DNA from: Rubrobacter aplysinae
GTDB taxonomy: Bacteria > Actinomycetota > Rubrobacteria > Rubrobacterales > Rubrobacteraceae
Reading direction: 5' to 3'
Length of the DNA stretch: 64,000 nt
Assembly (NCBI RefSeq): GCF_001029505.1
Contig: NZ_LEKH01000010.1
Coordinates: forward strand, 55,052 to 119,051
The stretch's first letter is position 1; the number at the start of each line of letters is the position of its first letter. The position numbers and the translations under genes are program-made. The notes beneath the pieces are model-generated. The model was not told where the DNA came from. It was given only the letters and a program-made list of their open reading frames with translations, and ran no database searches. Of the stretch, positions 18,539-27,151 are shown in pieces.

Positions 18539-19285
18539 TCATTGCATGACCATCCCGCCATCCACCGCGATGGTCTGTCCGGTAACGTACCCCGCGCCCT
18601 CCCCCACGAGAAACGAGACTACTTCGGCTATCTCCTCGGGCTCCCCGAATCTTCCTACCGGGACCTGGCCGAGGATCTGCTCCTTTACGGAATCGCCCAG
18701 CGAGCCCGTGAGCTCGGTCTCCACGTACCCGGGGGCCACGGCGTTTACCGTGATGCCGCGCTCTGCGACCTCCCGGGCGACGCTCTTGGTAAAGCCGATG
18801 AGCCCGGCCTTCGACGCCGCGTAGTTGGCCTGCCCGGGGTTCCCGGCGAGCCCGACCACGGAGCTTATGTTCACGATCCTGCCCCACCGGCCCCGCACCA
18901 TCCCGCGCAGCGCGGCCCTGGTGCAGTTGTAAGCACCCTTGAGGTTGGTGTCCAGAACCTCGTCGAACTCCGACTCTTTCATCCTGAGCATGATGTTGTC
19001 GCGGGTGGTACCGGCATTGTTCACGAGTATCTCCACCGGCCCGAACGCCTCGGCGGCTCCATCGAAGAGCCTCTTTACATCCTCCGCGTCGGAGACGTCG
19101 CCCTTGAAGACCTCGCACTCCCCGCCGACCTCCCGCACGAGCCGGGCCGTCTCTGCGGCGGCCTCGTCGTTGGAGCGGTACGAGACGGCGACCTTCGCGC
19201 CTTCCGATCCGAGCCTCTGCGCGATGGCGCGCCCTATGCCGCGTCCGCCGCCGGTAACGACGGCGACCTTGCCCTGCAATGTCAT
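18539..19285 (-). CDS. fabG: 3-oxoacyl-ACP reductase FabG
   Basis: NADPH-dependent reductase of the fatty-acid cycle. The short-chain dehydrogenase pattern is complete: VTGGGRGIGRAIA (cofactor), LVNNAGTTRDN, ISSVVGLAGNPGQANYAASKAG (Ser, Tyr and Lys of the triad), and a C-terminal GYVTGQTIAVDGGMVMQ. Length 248 is exact for the family. It sits between fabZ and acpP. Confidence 0.96.
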   Translation of the reverse strand: MTLQGKVAVVTGGGRGIGRAIAQRLGSEGAKVAVSYRSNDEAAAETARLVREVGGECEVFKGDVSDAEDVKRLFDGAAEAFGPVEILVNNAGTTRDNIMLRMKESEFDEVLDTNLKGAYNCTRAALRGMVRGRWGRIVNISSVVGLAGNPGQANYAASKAGLIGFTKSVAREVAERGITVNAVAPGYVETELTGSLGDSVKEQILGQVPVGRFGEPEEIAEVVSFLVGEGAGYVTGQTIAVDGGMVMQ

Positions 19286-19327
19286 ACTTGTATCATACTT
19301 TCCTATCTCCGATCCTGCCGATGCTGG

Positions 19328-19786
19328 CTAAACTTCCCGGTCGGCGAAGGCGAACATCAGCTCTCCCTCGCACACGCGCTCGCCGTCCACGGTAGCCGAG
19401 GCGTTGCCGCGCCCGACGCTGCCCTTGAGGCGGGTGATCCCGACCTCAAGCCTCAGGGCGTCGCCGGGCACGACCTGCCTCCTGAACCGCACGCCGTCTA
19501 TGCCGGCGAAGAGCGCGAGCTTCTGCTGGTACTCCTCGCTCGCCATCACGCCGACCGCTCCTACCTGGGCCAGCGCCTCGACTATGAGGACTCCGGGCAT
19601 CACCGGATAGTCCGGGAAGTGTCCCTGGAAGAACGGCTCGTTCTGGGTGACGTTCTTGATCCCCACGGCCCGCACCCCGGGCTCGACCTCCTCGACCCGG
19701 TCCACGAGCAGGAACGGGTAACGATGCGGGATCAGCGCGCGGATCTCCGCCGCCCCGAGCGGCAGCTTCATATCCTCGAACCTCAC
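19328..19786 (-). CDS. fabZ: 3-hydroxyacyl-ACP dehydratase FabZ
   Basis: Hot-dog dehydratase, 152 residues. [17 protein letters not shown] and [20 protein letters not shown] carry the catalytic His and, six residues on, the acidic helix start. It overlaps fabD by four bases, so the two are coupled. Within this operon it supplies the dehydration step between fabG and the missing enoyl reductase, which is not in the window. Confidence 0.95.
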   Translation of the reverse strand: MRFEDMKLPLGAAEIRALIPHRYPFLLVDRVEEVEPGVRAVGIKNVTQNEPFFQGHFPDYPVMPGVLIVEALAQVGAVGVMASEEYQQKLALFAGIDGVRFRRQVVPGDALRLEVGITRLKGSVGRGNASATVDGERVCEGELMFAFADREV

Positions 19787-20610
19787 GAGAGCGCCTCCGA
19801 AGCCTTGAGGCCGGTGAGATCCAGACCCTTGAAATCCCGGAGCATCCTTACCAGGGTGCCGCCGTCCCCGGCCTCTACCATCTCTTCGGCGCCGAGATCC
19901 GCGAGCCTCTCGACCACCGCGGTCCAGCGCACGGGGGACAGCATCTGGCTTCTCAGGGCATCCCGGACCTCGGAGCCGGTCTGCAGCACCGACCCGTCCG
20001 CGCCGGAGACCATCGGCACGCGGGGCTCGGAGAACTCCGTCTCCGAGAGCAGCCCGTCCATCTCCTGCGAGGCGTCCATCATGAGCGGCGAGTGGAAGGC
20101 TCCGGCGACCTCCAGCTCGAACTTCCGCCCCCCGAGCCGCCCGGCCGCCGCATCCAGCGCGCCTTTCTCGCCGGAGATCACGGTCTGACGCGGGGTGTTG
20201 AAGTTCGCCGCCACGACCACCCCGCCCCGCTCTAGCTCCTCACCGATGACGTCCTCCACCTCCCGCGGCTCGGCTCCGACCACGGCGGTCATGCCTCCGG
20301 GGGTCTTGCGCGAGCACAGCATCATCAGCCGGTCCCGCTCGGCCACGAGCCGCACCGCGTCCCGGAGACCGAGCGCGCCCGCCGCGTACGCGGCCCCGTA
20401 CTCGCCCAGCGAGTGTCCGGCGACCACGCCAGCCTCGACCCCGGCTTTCCGCAGCCGGTCGAAGAGCGTCGCGCTCGCGGCGAACACGGAGAGCTGGTAC
20501 GGGGTCTCCTCTTTCCCGACCTCCGCGTCCACCGCCTCTTCGACCCGGCCGGAGATCTCACCTTCCGCCACACCCTGGCCCGGAAATACTACCGCCCTGC
20601 TTAACGCCAA
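19783..20610 (-). CDS. fabD: Malonyl-CoA:ACP transacylase FabD
   Basis: Loads malonate onto ACP. The N-terminus VVFPGQGV and the nucleophile motif [20 protein letters not shown] identify it, with the Ser at about residue 67. At 275 residues it is a little shorter than the usual 300-310, mostly between the first strand and the catalytic domain. It starts 30 bases after fabH. Confidence 0.92.
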   Translation of the reverse strand: MALSRAVVFPGQGVAEGEISGRVEEAVDAEVGKEETPYQLSVFAASATLFDRLRKAGVEAGVVAGHSLGEYGAAYAAGALGLRDAVRLVAERDRLMMLCSRKTPGGMTAVVGAEPREVEDVIGEELERGGVVVAANFNTPRQTVISGEKGALDAAAGRLGGRKFELEVAGAFHSPLMMDASQEMDGLLSETEFSEPRVPMVSGADGSVLQTGSEVRDALRSQMLSPVRWTAVVERLADLGAEEMVEAGDGGTLVRMLRDFKGLDLTGLKASEALS

Positions 20611-20640
20611 ACTTCCTCCCCGCCTACCAACTGCTAACAG

Positions 20641-21594
20641 CTATATCCTGTACAGGTTCGCGGCCCACGCGAGGCCGAAGCCGAAACCGACCGTAATAAC
20701 GTACTTACCCGGCTCCAGATCATCATAAATATCCGGGTAGGCCAACGGTATGCTCGCCGCCGACGTGTTCCCGAAACGATCCACGTTGACCACGATCTTG
20801 CCCTCCGAAACATTCAGCTTCCTCGCCGCCGCCTGTATTATGCGGTTATTTGCCTGATGCGGGATTATGTACTGCACGTCGTCCAGGGTGATGCCGTTGC
20901 GGGAGACGAGCTTCTCGACCATCTCGGGGAAGACTTTTACCGCGAATCGGAAGACCTCGCGGCCGTCCTGATACAGCATCTGCTCGTCGCCGGGGTGGCC
21001 GGCCCGGCCAAGCGGGGCCATCTTGCCGTCGGCCCCGAGGATGTGGTCCACGAAGCCCGAGGAGCCGTCGCCCTGTTCGAGGACGACGGCCCCGGCCCCG
21101 TCGCCGAAGAGCACGGCGGTGGAGCGGTCGTTGTGGTCCACTATCTGGGTCATGGCGTCGGCCCCGATGAGCAGCACCCGCCCGGCGGCCCCGCTCGATA
21201 GCATCGAGCCCGCGACCGAGGCACCGTAGGAAAACCCGGCGCAGGCGGCGGCGAGATCCATCGCCCCCACGCCACGGGCCCCGATCCCGTCTCCGACCAG
21301 ACACGCCACGGAGGGCATGGATTCCGGCGCGGTGGAGGTGGCGCAGAGGATGAGGTCCACGTCGCCGCCGTCGAGCCCGGCGTGGTCGAGGGCCGCTCTG
21401 GAGGCGTCCGTGGCCAGGGTTACACAGTCCTCGCCCTCCGCGACGAAGTGGCGCTGCTTTATCCCGGTGCGGTCCGTGATCCACTCGTCGGTGGTCTCCA
21501 TGGACTTCTCGAAATCGTCGTTGGTGAACAGCCGCCCTCCGAGCGCCCGGCCAACGCCGACTATCTTGCCCGCCGGGGTCTCGCCGCTGCTCAA
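20641..21594 (-). CDS. fabH: 3-oxoacyl-ACP synthase III (FabH)
   Basis: Initiates fatty-acid synthesis by condensing acyl-CoA with malonyl-ACP; in actinobacteria often selective for branched primers. Catalytic Cys in [12 protein letters not shown], His in [10 protein letters not shown] and Asn in [29 protein letters not shown] is the usual N-terminal loop. It overlaps plsX by four bases. Length 317 is normal. Confidence 0.95.
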   Translation of the reverse strand: MSSGETPAGKIVGVGRALGGRLFTNDDFEKSMETTDEWITDRTGIKQRHFVAEGEDCVTLATDASRAALDHAGLDGGDVDLILCATSTAPESMPSVACLVGDGIGARGVGAMDLAAACAGFSYGASVAGSMLSSGAAGRVLLIGADAMTQIVDHNDRSTAVLFGDGAGAVVLEQGDGSSGFVDHILGADGKMAPLGRAGHPGDEQMLYQDGREVFRFAVKVFPEMVEKLVSRNGITLDDVQYIIPHQANNRIIQAAARKLNVSEGKIVVNVDRFGNTSAASIPLAYPDIYDDLEPGKYVITVGFGFGLAWAANLYRI

Positions 21595-22625
21595 AGCTCT
21601 CCGGCCCCGTCTCCGGTTACGCCGGAGGGTACCTCCCCCCGCCGGAGCGCCGCCTCCAGAGATTCGGGCAGACCGCTGCCGGCGCGGGAGATGCCGAGCA
21701 GGGCGTTCTCAACGCCCCGGGCCCGGGAGTTACCGTGCCCGATCACGACCGTACCCTCTACTCCCAACAGAAAAGAGCCTCCGTAGTTCTCCGGGTCCAC
21801 CCGGTATTTTATCTTCCCGAGCCTGGGCTTGAGCACGGCGGCGGCGAGCTTCTGTAGCGGGCCGCCGGTCATCTCCGAGCGGACCATGCCCAGGATCTCG
21901 CTGGACACGCCCTCTGCCGTCTTGAGGACCACGTTTCCGGTGAAGCCGTCGGTGACGAGCACGTCCGCCACACCCCGGCCTATCTCCCGGCCCTCGACGT
22001 TGCCCACGAACTCGATCTCCCCGCAGTCCGCGAGCAGCCCGTACGCCTCCTTGGCAAGCTCGTTCCCCTTGCCCGGCTCCTCCCCGACGTTGACGAGACC
22101 GGTGCGGACCGGGCCCGCACTCTCTTCCCGGTAGCGGTCGGCGAACACGCTGCCCAGGATAGCGAAGTTCAAGAGATCCCGCGCCCGGCACGAGATGGTC
22201 GCCCCGGCGTCCACCAGGAGCACGGGGTCCGGGAAAGGGATAACGGTCGCTATCGCGGGCCGGCGGCAACTCTCCAGACGCCCGACGATCAGGAGCGAAG
22301 CCCCGACGGTGGCCCCCGTGCTACCCGCCGAGAAAAGAGCCTCCGCCTCCCCGTCGCGGATCATCTTGGCCGCCACGGAGATGCTCGACTCGGGGTTGGA
22401 TCTCAGGGCCGCCGCCGGGTCGTCCGCCATCTCTATCCGGCCGCTCGCGGCCCGGATGGATACGTTGTCGGGCATCGGGGAGTCCCCGAGCGCGGCCTGT
22501 ATCCCGGGTTCGTCGCCGACCAGGACGATCTCGTCCTCCCCGAGCCGGGATGCGGCGGAGACCGCGCCTGAGACGATCTCCCCGGGCGCGCCGTCCCCGC
22601 CCAGGGCGTCGACCGCGATGCGCAC
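21591..22625 (-). CDS. plsX: Phosphate acyltransferase PlsX
   Basis: Converts acyl-ACP to acyl-phosphate for phospholipid synthesis. The start [21 protein letters not shown] and [19 protein letters not shown] are characteristic. The product feeds PlsY, which is not here. The plsX-fabH-fabD-fabZ-fabG-acpP-fabF order joins lipid head-group entry and chain elongation, with rpmF just upstream as in many Gram-positive bacteria. The fatty-acid kinase pair at 29331-31864 also makes acyl-phosphate. Confidence 0.95.
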   Translation of the reverse strand: MRIAVDALGGDGAPGEIVSGAVSAASRLGEDEIVLVGDEPGIQAALGDSPMPDNVSIRAASGRIEMADDPAAALRSNPESSISVAAKMIRDGEAEALFSAGSTGATVGASLLIVGRLESCRRPAIATVIPFPDPVLLVDAGATISCRARDLLNFAILGSVFADRYREESAGPVRTGLVNVGEEPGKGNELAKEAYGLLADCGEIEFVGNVEGREIGRGVADVLVTDGFTGNVVLKTAEGVSSEILGMVRSEMTGGPLQKLAAAVLKPRLGKIKYRVDPENYGGSFLLGVEGTVVIGHGNSRARGVENALLGISRAGSGLPESLEAALRRGEVPSGVTGDGAGEL

Positions 22626-22669
22626 GCTTATACCGGGACCTTTAGCCGGACGGCCCGCCTACGCCGGGC

Positions 22670-22855
22670 CTACTCCGTACCCTCTACGGTGACCACCCGG
22701 CGACCGCGGTAGCTACCGCAGTTCTCGCACACGCGGTGCGGCAGGTGGGGCGCTCCACAGGTCTGGCACGTGGCCAGCTTCGGCTGCCCCAGGGCGCGAT
22801 GGGCCCGTCTCCTGTCGCGGCGGGAGCTGGAAGTCTTCTTCTTCGGTACGGCCAT
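22670..22855 (-). CDS. rpmF: 50S ribosomal protein L32
   Basis: 61-residue L32: [21 protein letters not shown] followed by a zinc ribbon ([18 protein letters not shown]) with all four cysteines, so this is the zinc-binding form. A good GGAGG precedes the ATG. It lies between the DUF177 gene and plsX, the standard arrangement. Confidence 0.96.
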   Translation of the reverse strand: MAVPKKKTSSSRRDRRRAHRALGQPKLATCQTCGAPHLPHRVCENCGSYRGRRVVTVEGTE

Positions 22856-22944
22856 ATCTCTCTACCTCCATGTTTGCAAACCATCAGATACTACAGTCTA
22901 AGAGCCCCGACGGCCAGCCGGGAGCGCCAAAATCTCTCGAATCC

Positions 22945-23421
22945 TTATAGCCCGGAGGCGAACAGGTCGTCGAGGCCGCGCCACCGGGGATCTATCTCGT
23001 CCTCTGCGGGACCGGGGTCCACAGCCTCGGATTCCGGCGCGAACACCTGCATCGGCACCTCGGCCGGCAGCGACTCGCGGGTGTACCGTGACAGGTCCAG
23101 CATCCAGTCCTCGACTCCGAGCTCGGGCTCGGAGGGGCCCGAGACGAGCTCGGAGTCCCCGAAAGACAGCGAGAGCGTTACGGGCTCCAGGGTACGGTCA
23201 CAGGTGGTCTCGACCTCGCAGCCCACGGCGAGGTCGAGGTGGACCCCGTCCTGGAGCCGGGTGATCCCGACCCGGGCCTCCGCGCTCTTTATCTCGTGGG
23301 GACGGCCGTAGAGCTCGAAGGGCTCGACCGGGAACCCGGTCTCGATCTCGTCCTTATCCGCGATCTCGAGGTCCGGCCTCCAGAGGTTTATCAGATTCGG
23401 ATACTTCTGATGCTCGCTCAT
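22945..23421 (-). CDS. YceD/DUF177 family protein
   Basis: 158 residues from the ATG at 23421; a longer in-frame start adds only junk. The C-terminal DPRWRGLDDL motif and the central CEVETTCDRTLEPVTLSLSF are the DUF177 pattern. The family is nearly always next to rpmF and has been implicated in 23S rRNA or L32-linked metabolism, but its mechanism is not established. In mycobacteria the homologue lies next to sepIVA, as here. Confidence 0.85.
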   Translation of the reverse strand: MSEHQKYPNLINLWRPDLEIADKDEIETGFPVEPFELYGRPHEIKSAEARVGITRLQDGVHLDLAVGCEVETTCDRTLEPVTLSLSFGDSELVSGPSEPELGVEDWMLDLSRYTRESLPAEVPMQVFAPESEAVDPGPAEDEIDPRWRGLDDLFASGL

Positions 23422-23433
23422 CTTCTCACCCTG

Positions 23434-23503
23434 CCTTGCCGCGCCTTGCACGCTTTACCATGCTCTACCGCGCCCAGACGTGCCCAGCCGTGCTCTGGGC
23501 CGC
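23434..23503. repeat. About eight diverged decamer units
   Basis: The gap between sepIVA and the DUF177 gene reads as consecutive ten-base units ending mostly in GC or CG: CCTTGCCGCG, CCTTGCACGC, TTTACCATGC, TCTACCGCGC, CCAGACGTGC, CCAGCCGTGC, TCTGGGCCGC. Adjacent pairs share six to nine positions. It fills nearly the whole intergenic space and resembles the shorter arrays at 6452, 51557 and 61552. Confidence 0.55.
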
Positions 23504-23508
23504 CCGGC

Positions 23509-23970
23509 CTACTCCTCCGGCTCGTCGTCGCCCTGGAGCCGGGCGCGGCCCCGCTGCACGGCGCCCAGGAGTCGTCCGAGATTGTCTTCGAGGTTGCCGA
23601 GCACGTCGTCGGCGTAGTCCTCGGCGCCCAGGCGGATCTCACGCTCCCGGCGCCGGGAGTCCTCCACGATGTCCGCGCCCTGCTTCTCGGCCTGCTTTAA
23701 GACCTCCTGCTCGGAGACGAGCTTCTCCGCCTCCTCGTGGGCCTGCTGGACTATGCGGTCGCTCTCGGAGCGGGCCTCGTCCAGCATGGACTGACGCTCC
23801 TTGACGATCCAACGCGCCTGCTTCAGTTCCTCGGGGATGGCCTGGCGCATCTGGTCTATGAGGTCGTAGGCGGCATCCCGGTCCACCATGGCGGTGTTGC
23901 CGAAGCCGGGGAAGCTCCGGGCGTCCTCCACCATCTCCTCCAGCCTGTCTATCAGCACCAGTACGTCCAT
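23509..23970 (-). CDS. sepIVA: SepIVA-like septation protein (DivIVA-type coiled coil)
   Basis: 153 residues starting at ATG 23970 (MDVLVLIDRLEEMVEDARSF). The N-terminal block DRDAAYDLIDQMRQAIPEEL, followed by a charged coiled coil (about 55-120) and a C-terminal DNLGRLLGAVQRGRARL, matches mycobacterial SepIVA (Rv2927c), which acts in septum placement and intracellular membrane domains. The neighbourhood (DUF177 on one side, coaD on the other) is the same as in mycobacteria. This copy is much shorter than the 245-residue mycobacterial protein because the coiled coil is reduced. Function by homology and context. Confidence 0.75.
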   Translation of the reverse strand: MDVLVLIDRLEEMVEDARSFPGFGNTAMVDRDAAYDLIDQMRQAIPEELKQARWIVKERQSMLDEARSESDRIVQQAHEEAEKLVSEQEVLKQAEKQGADIVEDSRRREREIRLGAEDYADDVLGNLEDNLGRLLGAVQRGRARLQGDDEPEE

Positions 23971-23977
23971 CGGCAAC

Positions 23978-25120
23978 CTACCTCTTGTTGTTAGTCTCGA
24001 TCTGGCCGGTCTGCTCGCCCGCGCCGGCCCTCTGGCCGCCCTCGTAGTCATCTGAAACGCCCGAATCGCCCGAATAGACCTCGCGGACGGTGCCGAGTAT
24101 GCCTTGCGGAACGAACCTGCTAACGTCCCCGCCAAACCTGGCTATCTCCCGGATGGCGCTGGAGGAGAGGAAGCTGTGCTCGGCGGAGGACATGATGAAC
24201 ATGGTCTCGACCTCCGGGTCGAGCGTCTGGTTTAGCTGGGCCTGCTCGAACTCCGAGTCGAAGTCCGAGACGGCCCTGAGACCCTTTACTATGACCCGCG
24301 CCCCCTGTCCCCGGGCAAACTCGACCAGGAGCCCCTCCATCACCTCGACGGAGACATTCGGCATATCTCGGGTAACACGCTCGATCAGGGCCGCCCGGGC
24401 GTGGGCGTCCATGCGGGGGTTCTTCTCCCGGTTGCTCCCGACGGCGACCACCAGATGGTCGAATACCCGGGAGGCGCGCCGGATCACATCCAGATGCCCA
24501 ACGGTGATGGGGTCGAAGCTACCGGGACACACGGCAACCGTCATTTCAGGCTCCAAACGCTCAAATATGGTTACCACCGTGTCGCCGTAGCGCCGGCTGA
24601 CCCCTTTCTGGATCTCGGTACTGCCGGAAAACGCCGCGCCGGATACCGTCCCGGACGCCACGCCACTCTCTATTACAGCTTTACCCCCAGGAGCCAGCAC
24701 GAGCTCCAGAGCCCCGAGGACACCCTCCAGTTCGTCCGGCGCGATTCTATAAGGCGGGTCTGCGAATATCAAACGGAACTCATCATTGTACATAGGTCTC
24801 GCCCGGCGCTCTAATAACCGCCGGACCTCGCCGCGTACGACCTCGCCCCGGCCCTCGAACCCGGTCCGGCGGAGGTTCTCCCGGATGGTCTCGACCGCCC
24901 GCCGGTCACGCTCGACGAAAACGGCGCGCTCACATCCCCGGCTGAGTGCCTCGATACCCAGGGTGCCCGTGCCCGCGTACAGGTCCAGCGCTTCGCCGCC
25001 GCTAAAGAACTGGCCCAGAGAGTTGAAAACACCCTCGCGCACCCGGTCCCCGGTGGGCCGGACGCCAGACGGAGCCTCGGCAAGCCGGACTCCTCGGGCG
25101 CTACCGGCGATCACCCTCAA
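23978..25120 (-). CDS. RsmD-CoaD fusion: 16S rRNA m2G966 methyltransferase and phosphopantetheine adenylyltransferase
   Basis: One open frame of 380 codons joins two enzymes that are usually separate neighbours. Residues 1-190 are RsmD: MRVIAGSARGVRL, ALDLYAGTGTLGIEALSRG and the methyltransferase motif FADPPY. Residues 192-350 are CoaD: AVCPGSFDPITVGHLDVI (the HxGH-type nucleotide site), GSNREKNP, VIVKGLRAVSDFDSEFEQAQLN and SSSAIREIA. No stop separates them. The methionine of CoaD (ATG at about 24543) has GGAG six bases upstream, so free CoaD may also be made by internal initiation. The last 30 residues are a low-complexity tail. CoaD catalyses the fourth step of coenzyme A synthesis. Confidence 0.9.
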   Translation of the reverse strand: MRVIAGSARGVRLAEAPSGVRPTGDRVREGVFNSLGQFFSGGEALDLYAGTGTLGIEALSRGCERAVFVERDRRAVETIRENLRRTGFEGRGEVVRGEVRRLLERRARPMYNDEFRLIFADPPYRIAPDELEGVLGALELVLAPGGKAVIESGVASGTVSGAAFSGSTEIQKGVSRRYGDTVVTIFERLEPEMTVAVCPGSFDPITVGHLDVIRRASRVFDHLVVAVGSNREKNPRMDAHARAALIERVTRDMPNVSVEVMEGLLVEFARGQGARVIVKGLRAVSDFDSEFEQAQLNQTLDPEVETMFIMSSAEHSFLSSSAIREIARFGGDVSRFVPQGILGTVREVYSGDSGVSDDYEGGQRAGAGEQTGQIETNNKR

Positions 25121-25248
25121 ACCAGACTCCCGGCATGGACGTTGAACGCACTTTCAAACGCGAGTTTCACACCAGGGATCATACCGGGGCGGCAAGCCTC
25201 ATGCTCCCCGGACGTAGCCTCCCGGTCGGACTCTTCGGGGACGGCGTA

Positions 25249-25272
25249 GAGGCGCCCGGTCCCGGGCGCCTC
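25249..25272 (-). terminator. Strong hairpin downstream of the secreted-protein gene
   Basis: GAGGCGCCCG and CGGGCGCCTC form a perfect ten-pair stem around the loop GTCC. It lies about 40 bases after the stop of the 25313-26875 gene and before the rsmD-coaD start, so it probably ends the former transcript. No T-run follows on either strand, which is common for high-GC actinobacteria. Confidence 0.6.
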
Positions 25273-25312
25273 TCACGAAACCATCCAGCCTATATAACCT
25301 CGTCAGGCGGCG

Positions 25313-26875
25313 CTAGCCGTCCAGGACGGTAACGCCGTCCTTGTTGATCTTGCCGTCGGACTTCTCGATCTCGTCGAAGGAGTTTGCCTCCTTCGTGCCG
25401 TCCGCGTCGTCATCGGGGGCCACGACCGTGCCCTGAACGACGAGGCCGCCGACCGCATCCCGCGAGCTCACGCCCTTTGGCAGGTCGAACCCGGCCACGA
25501 GCACGTCCTCGCGATTGGTCTCCTTGACCCTGGAAGCGGTGTACACGTCGCCGGCGGCGGTGTAGAAGCGGAGCCCGGCGGTGTCCTGGACCACATCCTC
25601 CTGGTCGAGATCCTCGTCGAACTCGAAGTAGAGCTTTTTGTCGGACTTCTCGGAGATGGTCTGGAGGTCCGGGTCTTCGGAGTTTCCGGCATTGCTGATG
25701 GCGGCGGACTGGGCGACGTTGTACGGGCCGTCGCCGTTCGAGTTGCTGGTCACGACGTTACCGTCCACGTAGCCGCGGGCGAAGTCGCTCTCGTCGACCC
25801 GGCCCTCGAAGATGACCGTGATCTTGTCGTCGCCTTCCTGATCGTTATCCGGCCGGAGAGCGGTGCCGTCGAGCACGTGTCCGCCATCGGTCGGGACGAG
25901 ATGGAAGCTCGTGCGGTTGCCGCCACCGAGGTAGGACCGCTGGTCGAAGTCGAAGTCCACGCAGGTGGTGCGGCCGCCGTCGTCGGTGAACGGGCCCTCG
26001 CGGAAGTTACCGGCGAACTGAAGGTCGGGCGCGACGGTCCGGCCCGCGCGCAGCCCGGTCTCGTCCACGTTCGCCGGGGCACAGGTGGTGGTGTCCACGG
26101 GCGCACCGAGGAGCTCCTCGTCAAGCGCGTTTGGCTCGAAGGTGCCGTCGCCGTCCACGTCCGCGCCGACCACCGTACCCTGCGGCGTGAAGCCGCCGAC
26201 CGCGTCGTCCAGCGTGGTGCCCTGCGGCAGGTCGTAGAGCGCGCGCAGCGTGTTTCCGTCGACCTCGTTGACCACCGAGGAGCCGAAGGTGCGGGCATCC
26301 GCGGTGTAGAAGCGCAGACCGGAGGTGTTCTGGATCATGTCGTCATCTTTGTCTATGGGCTGGTCGAAGGTGAACAGCAGCGAGTCGCCGTCCCGCACCA
26401 CGGACCGCAGGTCCGGGGCGTTGGTGTTGCCGCCGTTCGAGACCGGAGCCGCCTGTGGCGGGTTGAAGGTCTCGCTGCCGCCGCCCGAGACCTTCACGGT
26501 GTTCTTGTCGACCGTGCCACGGGCGGTCTCCGCGGCTGAAAGCTGACCCTCGAAGGCGACCACTAGCTCGGTCGTCCCCTCACCGGCGAGTATTCTGAAC
26601 GCGCCGAGCGGCTTGTCGTTCACGAGGTCGGCCGGTATCAACTGGTAGCCCGAACAACACGTCGCAGACACCGGCTCATCGAAGGTGAAGACAGCGGTAG
26701 TGTCGTTCGTGCCGCTGCCGTTGTAGTCATTGTTCGTGGCGCTAACGTCCGTCACCGATACCAAATCCGGCGCGATGGTCGGCCCGGTGCTCTGGGCCTG
26801 CGAGGGGCTTGCCAGCAAACCGGTCACGAGCAACGTTAGCGCGAACGTGGCTACCGCTGCGAAAGTCTTTGTCAT
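25313..26875 (-). CDS. Secreted protein with internal A-B-A'-B' duplication, function unknown
   Basis: A clear Sec signal peptide (MTKTFAAVATFALTLLVTGL, cleavage after ASPSQAQ) precedes about 490 residues, very acidic and rich in D, G, T and V. The protein is two copies of a two-part unit: part A (about 35-150 and 270-395) ends with FEG followed by ARG-VD and -AQ-A-ISN-GN; part B (about 155-255 and 400-515) has NTSGLRFYTA / DTAGLRFYTA and DLPxG...DAVGG...QGTVV. The two halves are alignable along their whole length. The beta-rich, Ig-like appearance suggests a surface or envelope adhesin-type fold, but I recognise no family. Standalone transcription unit. Confidence 0.7.
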   Translation of the reverse strand: MTKTFAAVATFALTLLVTGLLASPSQAQSTGPTIAPDLVSVTDVSATNNDYNGSGTNDTTAVFTFDEPVSATCCSGYQLIPADLVNDKPLGAFRILAGEGTTELVVAFEGQLSAAETARGTVDKNTVKVSGGGSETFNPPQAAPVSNGGNTNAPDLRSVVRDGDSLLFTFDQPIDKDDDMIQNTSGLRFYTADARTFGSSVVNEVDGNTLRALYDLPQGTTLDDAVGGFTPQGTVVGADVDGDGTFEPNALDEELLGAPVDTTTCAPANVDETGLRAGRTVAPDLQFAGNFREGPFTDDGGRTTCVDFDFDQRSYLGGGNRTSFHLVPTDGGHVLDGTALRPDNDQEGDDKITVIFEGRVDESDFARGYVDGNVVTSNSNGDGPYNVAQSAAISNAGNSEDPDLQTISEKSDKKLYFEFDEDLDQEDVVQDTAGLRFYTAAGDVYTASRVKETNREDVLVAGFDLPKGVSSRDAVGGLVVQGTVVAPDDDADGTKEANSFDEIEKSDGKINKDGVTVLDG

Positions 26876-27151
26876 ACATACCTCTCTTGGTCTGTCATGT
26901 TTACGTGGCTTTACGCTTTCTGGTGCTGCTATTCAGGTGGATCAGGGCTATTAGAACGCCGCTCCTCAACCGGCGCTGATAGCTCTGTCAAACCCTGCCA
27001 AACTCTCCTCCCACTACGTGGGACGCGTCCGGGCCTTACGTAGTTACAGTATCTGTCCCGCAGAATTTACAGGCGACTTACCGGAGGAGCATCGTGTCTC
27101 CCCGTATCTCTACCAGGCTGTACCGACAACGAGCCAACGTGGGGCTGGCCT

